From: Armatimonadota bacterium
GTDB lineage: Bacteria; Sysuimicrobiota; Sysuimicrobiia; Sysuimicrobiales; Humicultoraceae
Direction of reading: 5' to 3'
Assembly (NCBI GenBank): GCA_031081585.1
Contig: JAVHLY010000005.1
Location: 1-64,000 of the forward strand
Length of the DNA stretch: 64,000 bases
Shown here: positions 1 through 9,918 of the stretch, piece after piece
Layout: every line of letters begins with the position of its first letter
Numbering within the stretch: the stretch's first letter is position 1
Program-made: the position numbers and the translations under genes
Notes under the pieces: generated by a model
Seen by the model: only the letters and a program-made list of their open reading frames with translations
Told to the model about the DNA's origin: nothing
The model's database searches: none

Positions 1-266
1 GGGGACGAAGGAAAAGTCAGTGCTGATGCGGGTTTCAAAGGATGCGAGGTCTCAGGCAAAGGTACCTCGAGGTCGGTTTCTGTCAAACATGGGCTAGCAG
101 AGCCATCACCACGGTAACCGCAATTTTGAGGCAGTACCCTTGCGCTCGGTAACACCTACTTTTGAGGCAACACGGCGCAGGTGCCCCCGGCTCCGGGCGA
201 CGCCGACGCGCACGGGAAGCCCCCGGGCCATGACGGCGCGGCGTCCGACAGGGAAGGCGTCCGGGT
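1..266. other. low-GC edge without a supported gene
   Basis: The first ~180 bases are visibly poorer in GC than the rest of the window. They carry two perfect copies of TTTTGAGGCA, at 124-133 and 160-169, 36 bp apart. The open frames here are short, arginine-rich and match no family I recognise. The segment may be the edge of a mobile element or a foreign insert cut by the window boundary; I see no transposase or clear inverted terminus. Confidence 0.4.
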
Positions 267-611
267 GTGACGAAGAGTGGCGACGTCGACCGCTCAGGAG
301 CGATGGCGTCCGTCCCCGTTGCCCGCACGTCCGACTTGCAGCCCGGTGAGGGCCGGGTGGTGGAGGCCGCGGGTCAGGCCGTAGCGCTCTTCCGGACCGC
401 GGAGGGGTGGTACGCCATCGACAACACCTGTCCCCACCGCGGCTGCCCGCTCGGCGACGGGGCGCTGGAGGGGTTCACCGTCACCTGCCCCTGCCACGGC
501 AGCCAGTTCGACATCCGCACCGGCGCCGTGCTGATGCCTCCCGCCCTCACCGGGGTGCGCGCCTACCCCGTCCAGGTGCAGGGCGACGAGGTCCGCGTGG
601 TGGTCGACTAG
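267..611 (+). CDS. Rieske [2Fe-2S] ferredoxin-like protein
   Basis: Small soluble Rieske-type electron carrier (114 aa), of the kind that serves oxygenases or resembles NirD-type nitrite reductase small subunits. Both cluster boxes are intact: CPHRGC and, 16 residues after its His, CPCHGSQFD, giving the C-x-H and C-x2-H ligand pairs. There is no signal peptide or membrane anchor, so it is cytosolic and not a bc1-type Rieske. The GTG start at 267 is preferred because GGGAAGG lies 9 nt upstream; an ATG at 303 has AGGAG only 2 nt away. The gene stands alone, convergent with argR 21 bp downstream. No oxygenase or reductase partner is adjacent, so its physiological partner is unknown. Confidence 0.88.
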   Translation: MTKSGDVDRSGAMASVPVARTSDLQPGEGRVVEAAGQAVALFRTAEGWYAIDNTCPHRGCPLGDGALEGFTVTCPCHGSQFDIRTGAVLMPPALTGVRAYPVQVQGDEVRVVVD

Positions 612-632
612 CTGGCGGGGTGGTCGACTCGC

Positions 633-1088
633 TCACTCCAGCAGGGCGCTCAGCCGTCGGCGGACGATGGCCCGGTGGGCGGGGCGCCGGGGCACCACGA
701 TGATGGTGTTGTCCCCCGCCACTGTCCCGGCCACCTCGGGCCACTGCACCTCGTCGATGGCCTCGGCCACCGCCCCGGCGCTGCCGGTCGTCGTCTTCAC
801 CAGCACCAACCCGGCGCCCTCGTCGATCCCCACGACGAACTCCTCGAAGGCCCGCCGCAGGCGCGCCTCCGCTCCGGGCGGCACCGGCGGGACGGCGTCC
901 GGCGGCAGGTAGCGCGCCCGACCGTTGGGGCCCGGGGCCTTCACCAGGCCGAGGCGCTTGATGTCCCGCGAGACGGTGGCCTGGCTCACGCGCAGCCCCG
1001 CGCGCCGCAGGGCGCGGACCAGGTCGGCCTGGGTACGGATCGGTTCGGCGGCGACCACCTCCAGGATCTTCCGGTCGCGCGCCCGCAT
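633..1088 (-). CDS. argR: arginine repressor ArgR
   Basis: Arginine-sensing repressor of arginine biosynthesis (151 aa, normal family length). The N-terminal winged helix (about residues 1-70) contains the SQATVSRDIKRLGL recognition helix. The C-terminal hexamerisation and arginine-binding domain carries the conserved GDNTIIV segment near residues 126-132. It is the last gene of the leftward arginine operon, 9 nt after argG, so it should control its own transcription through the palindrome in front of argC at 6920-6933. In the family, arginine acts as co-repressor by stabilising the hexamer; that is known of the family and not shown here. Confidence 0.95.
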   Translation of the reverse strand: MRARDRKILEVVAAEPIRTQADLVRALRRAGLRVSQATVSRDIKRLGLVKAPGPNGRARYLPPDAVPPVPPGAEARLRRAFEEFVVGIDEGAGLVLVKTTTGSAGAVAEAIDEVQWPEVAGTVAGDNTIIVVPRRPAHRAIVRRRLSALLE

Positions 1089-1097
1089 GGTGCGGTG

Positions 1098-3684
<2,587 letters not shown>

Positions 3685-3688
<4 letters not shown>

Positions 3689-4590
3689 ACCCGCTCCTCC
3701 CGCTGACGGACGATCATGGTCCCCACCCCCTCCTCGGTGAAGAGCTCGACGAGCAGCGCGTGCGGCACCTCGCCGCTGATGATGTGCGCCGACGGTACGC
3801 CCCCGGCCAGGGCGGCCAGGGCCGCCTCCACCTTGGGGATCATGCCGCGCGAGACCGTGCCGTCCTCCACCAGCATGCGGGCCTCCTCCACGGTGAGCAC
3901 GGAGAGCAGCGTGCGCTCGCCGTCCCGCTCCTGGTAGATCCCCTCCACGTCGGTGAGGAGGATGAGCTTGCTCGCCCCCAGCGCCTGGGCCAGCGCGGCA
4001 GCGGCGTGGTCGGCGTTGAGGTTGAGGGCCTCTCCGCGCGCGTCCGTCCCCACGGAGGCGATCACCGGGATGTGTCCCTCGCGCGCCAGCGTCTGCACCA
4101 CCGCGGGGTGCACGGCGGTGATCTGCCCCACGCGCCCCAGGTCCACCGTACCGCGCAGGGGCGCGGCCTCGAAGAGGCGGGCGTCGCGGCCGCTCAGGCC
4201 CACGGCGCTGCCGCCGGCGGCGGTGAGCCGCCCCACCAGCGCCTTGTTGGCCCGGCCGGCCAGCACCATCTCCACGACCTCCATCGTGGCCTCGTCCGTC
4301 ACCCGCAGCCCCTGGACGAAGCGGCTCTCTATCCCCAGGCGCTCCAGCCAGCGGGTGATCTCGGGTCCGCCGCCGTGGACGAGCACCGGGTGGATGCCGG
4401 CCCCCTGGAGGAGGACCAGGTCCTCGACGACGGTGTCGCTGCCGCCGCCCTCTTCGCCGGCCCGGGCGAACACGCTCCCGCCGTACTTCACCACCACCGT
4501 CCGGCCGCGCCACGCCTGGACGTAGCGCAGCCCGCGGGCGATGAGCGCCCCTTCGGCGGCCACGGTCTCGCGCGCGCGCGCCGGGCTCAC
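3685..4590 (-). CDS. argB: acetylglutamate kinase
   Basis: Phosphorylates N-acetylglutamate, the second committed step of arginine synthesis. Amino-acid-kinase-fold signatures are present: VVVKYGGSVF near the N-terminus, LVHGGGPEITRWLERLG, the FVQGLRVTDEATMEVVEMVL arginine-sensing region, and LTDVEGIY near the C-terminus. 301 aa is the normal length. The GTG at 4590 gives a GTGA overlap with the argJ stop. Cyclic-pathway kinases of this type are usually feedback-inhibited by arginine, which fits the co-transcribed ArgJ. Confidence 0.95.
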
Positions 4591-5837
4591 GTCAGGTACC
4601 CGCTGTTCAGGCGCACGTACCCCTCGGTGAGATCGCACGTCCACCCGTGCCAGGCGCCCTCGCCCAGGCCCAGGTCGATGGCCACGGTGAAGGTGGGCGC
4701 GCGCATGGCGGCGGCGGCCGCCGCCAGGCGGTCGGCCACGCCCACGCCGCCGCGCACCACCTCCACCCCGCCGATGGTCACGGTGACGCGGTCGGGGTCG
4801 ACCTCCGCGCCCGACCGGCCCAGCGCCGCCAGGACGCGCCCCCAGTTGGGTTCCGTCCCGTAGAAGGCGGTCTTCACGAGGGGCGAGGTCATCACCGCCT
4901 CGGCGGCGCGCTGCGCCTCCGCCGCCGAGCGCGCTCCCGTCACCGCCACCTCGACCACCTTCGTCGCCCCCTCGCCGTCGCGCACCACCAGCAGCGCCAG
5001 GTGGCGCGCCAGCGCGGTGAGGGCGTCGCGCAGGACGGCGAAGCCCGGCTCTTCGACGGTGCGGACCGGCGGGTGGCCAGCGGCGCCGGTGGCCAGGGCG
5101 ATCACAGTGTCGTTGGTGCTGGTGTCGCCGTCCACGCTGATGCGGTTGAAGGAGGCGTCCACCGCCTCGCGCAGCGCCTGGCGCAGCACCGCTGGGACCA
5201 CCGCGGCGTCGGTGGTGAGCACGGCCAGGGTGGTGGCCAGGCGCGGGTGGATCATCCCGGCGCCCTTGGCGATGCCGCCGACGGCCACGGGGCGCCCGCC
5301 GAGCTCCACCCGCACGGCGCCGGTCTTGGGGAAGGCGTCGGTGGTGCGGATGGCCTCCGCCGCGCGGTCGCCGTGGGGTCCCAGCGCCCCGGCTGCCGCG
5401 GGGATGCCCTCGCGCAGCCGCGCCATCGGCAGCGGCACGCCGATGACCCCGGTGCTGGCCACGAGCACCAGGTCCCGCGCAATCCCCAGCGCGGCCGCGG
5501 TGAGGTCCACCATCTCCCAGGCGTCGCGCAGCCCCTGCGCCCCCGTGCAGGCGTTGGCATTGCCGCTGTTGATCACCACCGCCTGGGCCTGCCCGCGCGC
5601 CACCTGAGCCCGGCACACCTGCACGGGGGCGGCCTGCACGCGGTTGGTGGTGAAGAGCGCGGCGGCCGCCGCCGGGCCGTCGGTGACGATGAGGGCCAGG
5701 TCGGGCCGGTCGGCCTTGATGCCGCAGTGGATGCCCGCCGCGCGCACCCCGGCCGGCGTGGTGACCGTCCCCTCGCCCACCGGCGGCAGCGGCCCGGGCC
5801 CGGACATCCCTCCGGGCGAGGCGCCCACGGCGCTCAC
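4587..5837 (-). CDS. argJ: bifunctional glutamate N-acetyltransferase / ornithine acetyltransferase
   Basis: Recycles the acetyl group from N-acetylornithine to glutamate, giving the cyclic arginine pathway (416 aa). The self-cleavage region KGAGMIHPRLATTLAVLTTD is present; by family precedent the precursor splits before the first Thr of the TT pair into alpha and beta chains, the Thr becoming the nucleophile. The beta-chain motif FNRISVDGDTSTNDTV is also intact. The GTG at 5837 overlaps the argC stop as GTGA. No separate argA or argE is in the window, consistent with ArgJ carrying both activities, although that cannot be proven from sequence. Confidence 0.95.
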   Translation of the reverse strand: MSAVGASPGGMSGPGPLPPVGEGTVTTPAGVRAAGIHCGIKADRPDLALIVTDGPAAAAALFTTNRVQAAPVQVCRAQVARGQAQAVVINSGNANACTGAQGLRDAWEMVDLTAAALGIARDLVLVASTGVIGVPLPMARLREGIPAAAGALGPHGDRAAEAIRTTDAFPKTGAVRVELGGRPVAVGGIAKGAGMIHPRLATTLAVLTTDAAVVPAVLRQALREAVDASFNRISVDGDTSTNDTVIALATGAAGHPPVRTVEEPGFAVLRDALTALARHLALLVVRDGEGATKVVEVAVTGARSAAEAQRAAEAVMTSPLVKTAFYGTEPNWGRVLAALGRSGAEVDPDRVTVTIGGVEVVRGGVGVADRLAAAAAAMRAPTFTVAIDLGLGEGAWHGWTCDLTEGYVRLNSGYLT

Positions 5838-6874
5838 GGGAAGAGCCCCGGAGCGCGCAGGCCCAGCGCCTCGGGGAAGCCGCAGAGCAGGTTCAGGTTC
5901 TGCACCGCCTGCCCGGCGGCGCCCTTCACCAGGTTGTCGATGGCGGCAAAGGCCACCACCCACCCGGTGCGCCCGTCCACGCGCACGGCCACGTCGCAGA
6001 AGTTGCTCCCCAGCGTGGCCTTGGTCTGGGGGAGCGCCGGCGCCGGCAGCACGCGCACGAAGGGCTCGCCGCGGTAGGCCTCGTGCAGGACCTCGTCCGC
6101 TTCCGCCTGCGTCAGCGCGCGGGTGGGCTGCAGGTAGACCGTGGCCAGGATGCCGCGGGTCATGGGGACGAGGTGCGGGGTGAAGGTCACCGCCGCCGCC
6201 GCCCCCGCCAGCGCGCGCACCTGCTCCTCCAGTTCACCCGTATGGCGGTGGCCGGGCGTGCTGTAGGGCTGCACGTTCTCGTTCACCTCGGAGAAGTGCG
6301 TGCGCGGTCCCGCCGACCGCCCCGCCCCCGAGACGCCGGACTTGGCGTCGACGACGATCCCCTCGGCCCGCACCAGGCCCTGCTGGAGGAACGGCGCGGC
6401 GGCCAGCAGAGCCGCCGTGGGATAGCACCCCGGGGTGCCGACGATGCGGGCGCGGCGGATGCGGGCCCGGTGCAGTTCCGGCAGACCGTAGGCGGCCTCG
6501 GCCAGCAGCGCCTCCGCCGTGTGCGGCCGCCCGTACCACTGCTCGTAGGTGCGGGCGTCCGCGAAGCGAAAGTCCGCGCCCAGGTCCACGACCTTCACGG
6601 TGGGCGGCAGCTGCGGCACGAGCGTCATGGCCGCGCCGTTGGGCAGGGCCAGGACGACGACGTCCGCGTCGGCCAGGCGGACGGGGTCGAGGGTCTCGGT
6701 GTGGTGCGGGACCAGGCCGCGGATGTTGGGGAAGACCTCGCCGTAGGGCTCGCCGGCGCGAGTCTCCGCGGTGAGGTGGACGAGCCGCACCTCCGGATGG
6801 CCCACCAGCAGGCGGACGACCTCCCCGCCGCCGTACCCCGACGCCCCTGCCACGCTGACCCGCACCTGTGCCAC
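5834..6874 (-). CDS. argC: N-acetyl-gamma-glutamyl-phosphate reductase
   Basis: NADPH-dependent reduction of N-acetylglutamyl phosphate to the semialdehyde (346 aa). The Rossmann motif VSVAGASGYGGGEVVRLL opens the protein, and the catalytic Cys sits in GTPGCYPTAALL. It is the first gene of the arginine operon. The start codon is GTG at 6874, with AGGAG at 6881-6885 as ribosome binding site. The leader is short, only about 20 nt between the probable transcription start and the site. The operator in front of it makes it the point of ArgR control. Confidence 0.95.
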   Translation of the reverse strand: MAQVRVSVAGASGYGGGEVVRLLVGHPEVRLVHLTAETRAGEPYGEVFPNIRGLVPHHTETLDPVRLADADVVVLALPNGAAMTLVPQLPPTVKVVDLGADFRFADARTYEQWYGRPHTAEALLAEAAYGLPELHRARIRRARIVGTPGCYPTAALLAAAPFLQQGLVRAEGIVVDAKSGVSGAGRSAGPRTHFSEVNENVQPYSTPGHRHTGELEEQVRALAGAAAAVTFTPHLVPMTRGILATVYLQPTRALTQAEADEVLHEAYRGEPFVRVLPAPALPQTKATLGSNFCDVAVRVDGRTGWVVAFAAIDNLVKGAAGQAVQNLNLLCGFPEALGLRAPGLFP

Positions 6875-6898
6875 GACCGTCTCCTCGTCCGGGCGAGA

Positions 6899-6934
6899 TG
6901 AATAATACTCTACTCAATGTGAAAAATTTTTCAA
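6899..6934 (-). promoter_or_regulatory. arginine operon promoter with ARG-box palindrome
   Basis: AT-rich island in an otherwise GC-rich region, directly upstream of argC. TGAAAAATTTTTCA at 6920-6933 is a perfect 14-bp palindrome, differing from the classical ARG-box core TGAATWWWWATTCA at one symmetric position. A second, weaker half-site pair (TGAAT and ACTCA) lies at 6899-6916. On the minus strand TTGAAA at 6934-6929 can serve as -35 and overlaps the palindrome; TATTAT at 6907-6902 resembles a -10 but the spacing (21 bp) is long. ArgR binding here is inference from the motif and from argR in the operon. Confidence 0.65.
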
Positions 6935-6960
6935 CCCTCGTCGCCCCCACGGGGTGCGGC

Positions 6961-7014
6961 GGGTGGCGGCCTCAGGACGGGTGGCCGCCTCAGGACGGGT
7001 GGCCGCCTCAGGAG
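6961..7014. repeat. three tandem 18-bp repeats
   Basis: Three head-to-tail copies of the unit gggtggccgcctcaggac at 6961-6978, 6979-6996 and 6997-7014, with one base changed in the first and one in the last copy. The array ends five bases from the stop codon of the HPr-kinase-like gene and lies upstream of the arginine promoter. It does not fold into an obvious terminator. Confidence 0.85.
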
Positions 7015-7018
7015 CGGA

Positions 7019-8044
7019 TCAGGGCAGGGTCTCGAGGAGGGCGGCGGCGCCGGCGGCCGGCGAGGGCGTCACCAGCCCCACGGCCGGCACGGTGCGTAGG
7101 AGGCCGGCGAGGCCGGCAAAGGCGCGGGCGCGGTGGCGCGCCAGCTGCAGGGAGGAGGGCTGGCGGCTCAGCGCCAGGAAGACCGCGCCGGGTGAGAGCG
7201 ACCGCAGCCGCACCCGCCAGCCCCGTCCTTCCAGGAGGACCAACAGCGCCACAGGCACGCGCGTCTGCGCCCGGCGCGGCGGCAGGACGTAGGTGACGTC
7301 GTCGTCCCGGGCGACCACCTCACCGGAGGGCAGGGTCCCGAGAGCGCGCAACGTCCACGGTTTGATGGCGAGCGGCAGGGCGAAGGGGAAGGCGCACGGC
7401 GCTCCCTTGAACGGGCCACCGTCGTGCCGGCTCTGTACACGGTCCGGCGCCCGCACGCCGTCCGGCACCTGCACACTGGTCGGCACACTGTCCGGCAGGG
7501 GGAGCCAGGCCACCTCGTCGGAGAGGTAGGTCGCCCCCTGCGCCAGCAGCGCGGCCACCAGGCTGGTCTTCCCCGCCCCGCTCGGGCCGGCCAGCACCAC
7601 CGCCCGTCCGCGCACCGCCACCACGCCGGCGTGCAGGAAGAGACGGTCGGCCAAGTGGAGGGCGGTGGCGGTGCACTGCCCGAGCAGCACCGAGAGCGCT
7701 CGCGTCTCCGGCAGGCGGATGCGCCACAGGGCCTCTCCCCCGACGCGGCCGACGGCCCACCCGTCAGCGCCCAGCTCCACCTCGAGGGCAGGCAGGCGGA
7801 GCCCGCAGAGGTCCAGCGCGGCGAGCAGTGTCTGCAGCCGGGCTCCCCTCAAGCCCTGCGGTGAGCCCGGCGCCGCGTGCACCCGTACGGTCCAGCCGGT
7901 TTTGCGCCACCCGCTGCGAGACCCGGCCTCCGCAGGCGCGCCCGCAAGACCGGGCGCGCCCGAAAGAGCGGCCACGCCCTCCCGCTCGCCCTCGGAGCCC
8001 CGGGCCTCGTGCTGCGCCACACGCAGGCCCGCATGCGCGCTCAC
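7019..8044 (-). CDS. HPr-kinase/phosphorylase-like P-loop ATPase
   Basis: 341-aa P-loop protein of the HprK-like group found beside PqqD-like proteins in peptide-modifying and surface-polymer clusters. The Walker A box GPSGAGKTS is at residues 153-161 and an acidic LSDEVAW segment at 174-180, as in HprK-type kinases. A Pro/Asp/Val-rich low-complexity insert (repeated VPD/APD units, about 185-205) follows the acidic motif and is unusual. GTG 8044 begins 2 nt after the PqqD stop. No HPr (ptsH) or PTS gene is nearby, so classical carbon-catabolite control is unlikely; kinases of this shape phosphorylate lasso peptides in known clusters. The substrate here is unknown. Confidence 0.72.
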   Translation of the reverse strand: MSAHAGLRVAQHEARGSEGEREGVAALSGAPGLAGAPAEAGSRSGWRKTGWTVRVHAAPGSPQGLRGARLQTLLAALDLCGLRLPALEVELGADGWAVGRVGGEALWRIRLPETRALSVLLGQCTATALHLADRLFLHAGVVAVRGRAVVLAGPSGAGKTSLVAALLAQGATYLSDEVAWLPLPDSVPTSVQVPDGVRAPDRVQSRHDGGPFKGAPCAFPFALPLAIKPWTLRALGTLPSGEVVARDDDVTYVLPPRRAQTRVPVALLVLLEGRGWRVRLRSLSPGAVFLALSRQPSSLQLARHRARAFAGLAGLLRTVPAVGLVTPSPAAGAAALLETLP

Positions 8045-8046
8045 GC

Positions 8047-8379
8047 TCAGACCTCCACGCACACCCGCCGGCGCCACCCTGCGCCCTCGCGGGCCACGGC
8101 ACCTGCGCGCTCGAGGTCGCGCAGGATCCGGCGCACGCGGCCCACCCCCAGGCCCGCCGCCCGGGCCACCTCGTCGGTGGCCCGGCCGTCGCACGCGGTC
8201 CAGACGCTGGCGGCAGCGCCCGAGAGGACGACCAGCCGGCCGTCTTCCGGGTCGAAGAGGACGACTTCCGCGGCAAAGCGGGCGGCCTCCGTGGCAAAGC
8301 GGGCGGCCAGCCTGGGGCCCGAGTCGCCCGGCGCACTGGACGGAGCGGTTACGGGACCGCCGGTCACGGGGCCAGTCAC
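8047..8379 (-). CDS. PqqD-family peptide-binding protein
   Basis: Small (110 aa) PqqD-like protein, the fold used as recognition element or leader-peptide chaperone in many ribosomal-peptide pathways. The core VVLFDPEDGRLVVLSG followed by AAASVWTACDGRATDEVARA matches the family pattern of a short beta hairpin and a W-x2-C/L-D-G helix cap. A winged-helix-like tail (RRILRDLERAGAVARE) follows. The N-terminus is built of VTGPVTGGPVT repeats and two ARFA repeats, encoded by short DNA duplications. GTG 8379 is the first possible start in frame. The gene lies 10 nt after the sortase stop and 2 nt before the kinase-like gene, so the three are surely co-transcribed. Confidence 0.72.
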   Translation of the reverse strand: MTGPVTGGPVTAPSSAPGDSGPRLAARFATEAARFAAEVVLFDPEDGRLVVLSGAAASVWTACDGRATDEVARAAGLGVGRVRRILRDLERAGAVAREGAGWRRRVCVEV

Positions 8380-8389
8380 GCGACCGCGG

Positions 8390-9019
8390 TCACGGGGCCG
8401 CCACCTGGACGCGCTGCAGGTCGGCCAGCACCACGAGGCGGTAGGCGGCGCTGTAGGCCGGGGTACAGGTGACCAGGGCGAGGCGACGGCGGCCGGCCTC
8501 ACCGCGCAGGACCTCCACCGCGGTCGGGCGGACGGTGCGCTGCTCCGCCACGCGGTAGAGATAGCGCTGCCGCCCGTCCTCGAGCAGCACCTCGTCGCCG
8601 GGCCGCAGGGCGGGCAGGCGGAAGAAGGGCGCCCCATGCGTGGTGCGGTGACCGGCGATGCCGACCACACCGGCCTGGCCGGGCCGGGCCGTCCAGGAGA
8701 TGCGTCCCAGGCCGAAGCGGCGCAGGTGTTCGGGCCGGGCCCCTTCTGGGACGAAGCGGCGCAACCCCAGACGCGGGATGGTGAGGACGAGCCCTTCGGC
8801 CGGGCGCAGGGTGCCGGCAGCCGCCCTGCGATCCACCTGGGTCGTCCGTTCCTCCGCTACCGTCTGGCCGTCGGTCAGGGCGCGCTCCCACTCGGCCAGG
8901 GCCGCGGTCTGCGCCGCTTCGGCCCCCCGCCCCGTGTAGACCGACCAGAAGGCGGGTGCCGCCAGTAGCAGCCCGCCCACCACCATCAGGACAAGACCCA
9001 GCGTCCGCAGGGCGCTCAC
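8390..9019 (-). CDS. sortase (class D/E-like transpeptidase)
   Basis: Membrane-anchored cysteine transpeptidase of 209 aa. One N-terminal membrane segment (about residues 6-25, TLGLVLMVVGGLLLAAPAFW) precedes an extracytoplasmic catalytic domain. The catalytic triad is visible: His124 in GIAGHRTTHG, Cys185 in ALVTCTPAYS and Arg194 in SAAYRLVV. The TCTP spacing fits class D/E/F enzymes better than class A. GTG 9019 overlaps the stop of the upstream LPFGG protein as GTGA, so enzyme and candidate substrate are translationally coupled. Cleavage of LPFGG is inferred from this pairing. Confidence 0.9.
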   Translation of the reverse strand: MSALRTLGLVLMVVGGLLLAAPAFWSVYTGRGAEAAQTAALAEWERALTDGQTVAEERTTQVDRRAAAGTLRPAEGLVLTIPRLGLRRFVPEGARPEHLRRFGLGRISWTARPGQAGVVGIAGHRTTHGAPFFRLPALRPGDEVLLEDGRQRYLYRVAEQRTVRPTAVEVLRGEAGRRRLALVTCTPAYSAAYRLVVLADLQRVQVAAP

Positions 9020-9660
9020 CCCGCCCTGGCGTTCCGGCGGAGGAGGAGGTACCCCGTGCCCACCAGGCCCAGGCCCAGCGCCACCGGGATCCACAGGCGG
9101 GCGCCTCCGAAGGGAAGCACCGCCCCGGGCGGCGGGGCGGCGGGGGGTGGCGTGGCCACCGCCCGGACCGGTGGCGGCGCTGCAGCCGCAGGAGCAGGCG
9201 GTGCAGGCGCGGCAGGTGCGGGCGCCGGTGCGGGGGGGCCGAGGACGATCGGCGTGGGCCGGGGGCGCGCGGGCGGGCCGGGCGTCACAGCGGCAGCGGG
9301 CGGCGCCGGCGGCGCTGTGGGCGCCACGGTGGGCGGGAGGACACCTGGAGTCGGCGCCGGGGAAGGCGGAGGAGGCGACGGGGGCGCTTCGGCCGCGGGT
9401 GACGGTGTCGGGGCGGCCTCAGGGGGAGGCGTCGGGGTGACCTGGACCACCGGCGGAGGTGGCTGCTCCACCACCGGTGGAGCGCCGATGATCAGCAGGA
9501 TCAGCGGGATGAGGGGGATCAGGATGGCGCCGGGAGGCCCGCCGCCGGGGGGCGGTGCTGGCGGTGGAGGTGGTGGCGGTGGAGGGACGCGAGGAGAGAT
9601 CGACTCGACCCCTCCCGCGAGTGGGATGCTTGCCGAGCGAATCCCCCCTCGCCACCACAT
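9016..9660 (-). CDS. proline-rich surface protein with LPFGG sorting signal
   Basis: 214-aa low-complexity protein, mostly Pro, Ala and Val. A hydrophobic stretch (about residues 45-59, ILIPLIPLILLIIGA) probably acts as export signal or anchor although it lies unusually far from the N-terminus. The C-terminus has the three parts of a cell-wall sorting signal: LPFGG at 182-186, a hydrophobic segment (189-206) and a basic tail RRNARAG. LPFGG differs from canonical LPXTG at the fourth position. The ATG at 9660 has AGGGGG 7 nt upstream. The adjacent sortase is the likely processing enzyme. The Pro-rich part resembles a wall-spanning stalk, but no functional head domain is seen. Confidence 0.68.
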   Translation of the reverse strand: MWWRGGIRSASIPLAGGVESISPRVPPPPPPPPPAPPPGGGPPGAILIPLIPLILLIIGAPPVVEQPPPPVVQVTPTPPPEAAPTPSPAAEAPPSPPPPSPAPTPGVLPPTVAPTAPPAPPAAAVTPGPPARPRPTPIVLGPPAPAPAPAAPAPPAPAAAAPPPVRAVATPPPAAPPPGAVLPFGGARLWIPVALGLGLVGTGYLLLRRNARAG

Positions 9661-9767
9661 TGATGACCCCCTGGGTGTTCCTGGCGCCTTTCCAGTGTAT
9701 GGACGGCAGCACGCACCGCCTATCCGTCGAATGCAGGAGTACCATCGTGCAAACGACACAGGAGCCG

Positions 9768-9868
9768 TGGCGGCCGAGGGTGGTGGCGGCCGAGGGCGCG
9801 CAAGACCGGCGCGGGAACGGTGGCGGCCCGAGGGCGCAAGACCGGCGGGGAACAGCGGCGGCCGACGG
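9768..9868. repeat. imperfect 35-40 bp tandem repeats
   Basis: About two and a half copies of a unit containing gtggcggccgagggcgc and aagaccggcg, at roughly 9781-9820 and 9821-9855 with partial copies on either side. It fills the space between the divergent surface-protein and ABC genes and would be untranslated if the ABC ATPase starts at 9919. Confidence 0.75.
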
Positions 9869-9918
9869 CACGCACCGTAGACAGGAAGTCTCCGGTCCTC
9901 CCCGGTACTGAATGGGTC

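Noticed and set aside
83-328. Leftward 81-codon frame at the window start
   Set aside because: Arg/Pro-rich without ribosome binding site, overlapping the start of the Rieske gene; no family resemblance.
6955-7020. CRISPR-like array from the 18-bp repeats
   Set aside because: Units are directly adjacent without spacers and number only three; it is a simple tandem repeat.
7019-8044. Call of the P-loop protein as a true HPr kinase/phosphorylase for carbon catabolite control
   Set aside because: No ptsH/HPr or PTS genes nearby, divergent N-terminal part, and a PqqD-like neighbour; only the ATPase fold is supported.
8047-8379. PQQ biosynthesis protein PqqD in connection with the PQQ-type dehydrogenase at 38 kb
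   Set aside because: No pqqA, B, C or E gene in the window and the local partners are sortase and kinase-like genes; a PQQ pathway cannot be claimed.
9056-9880. Long rightward Gly/Ala/Thr-rich frame opposite the surface protein
   Set aside because: It is the mirror image of the Pro/Ala-rich frame; only the minus-strand protein has a sorting signal, a good ribosome binding site and coupling to the sortase.
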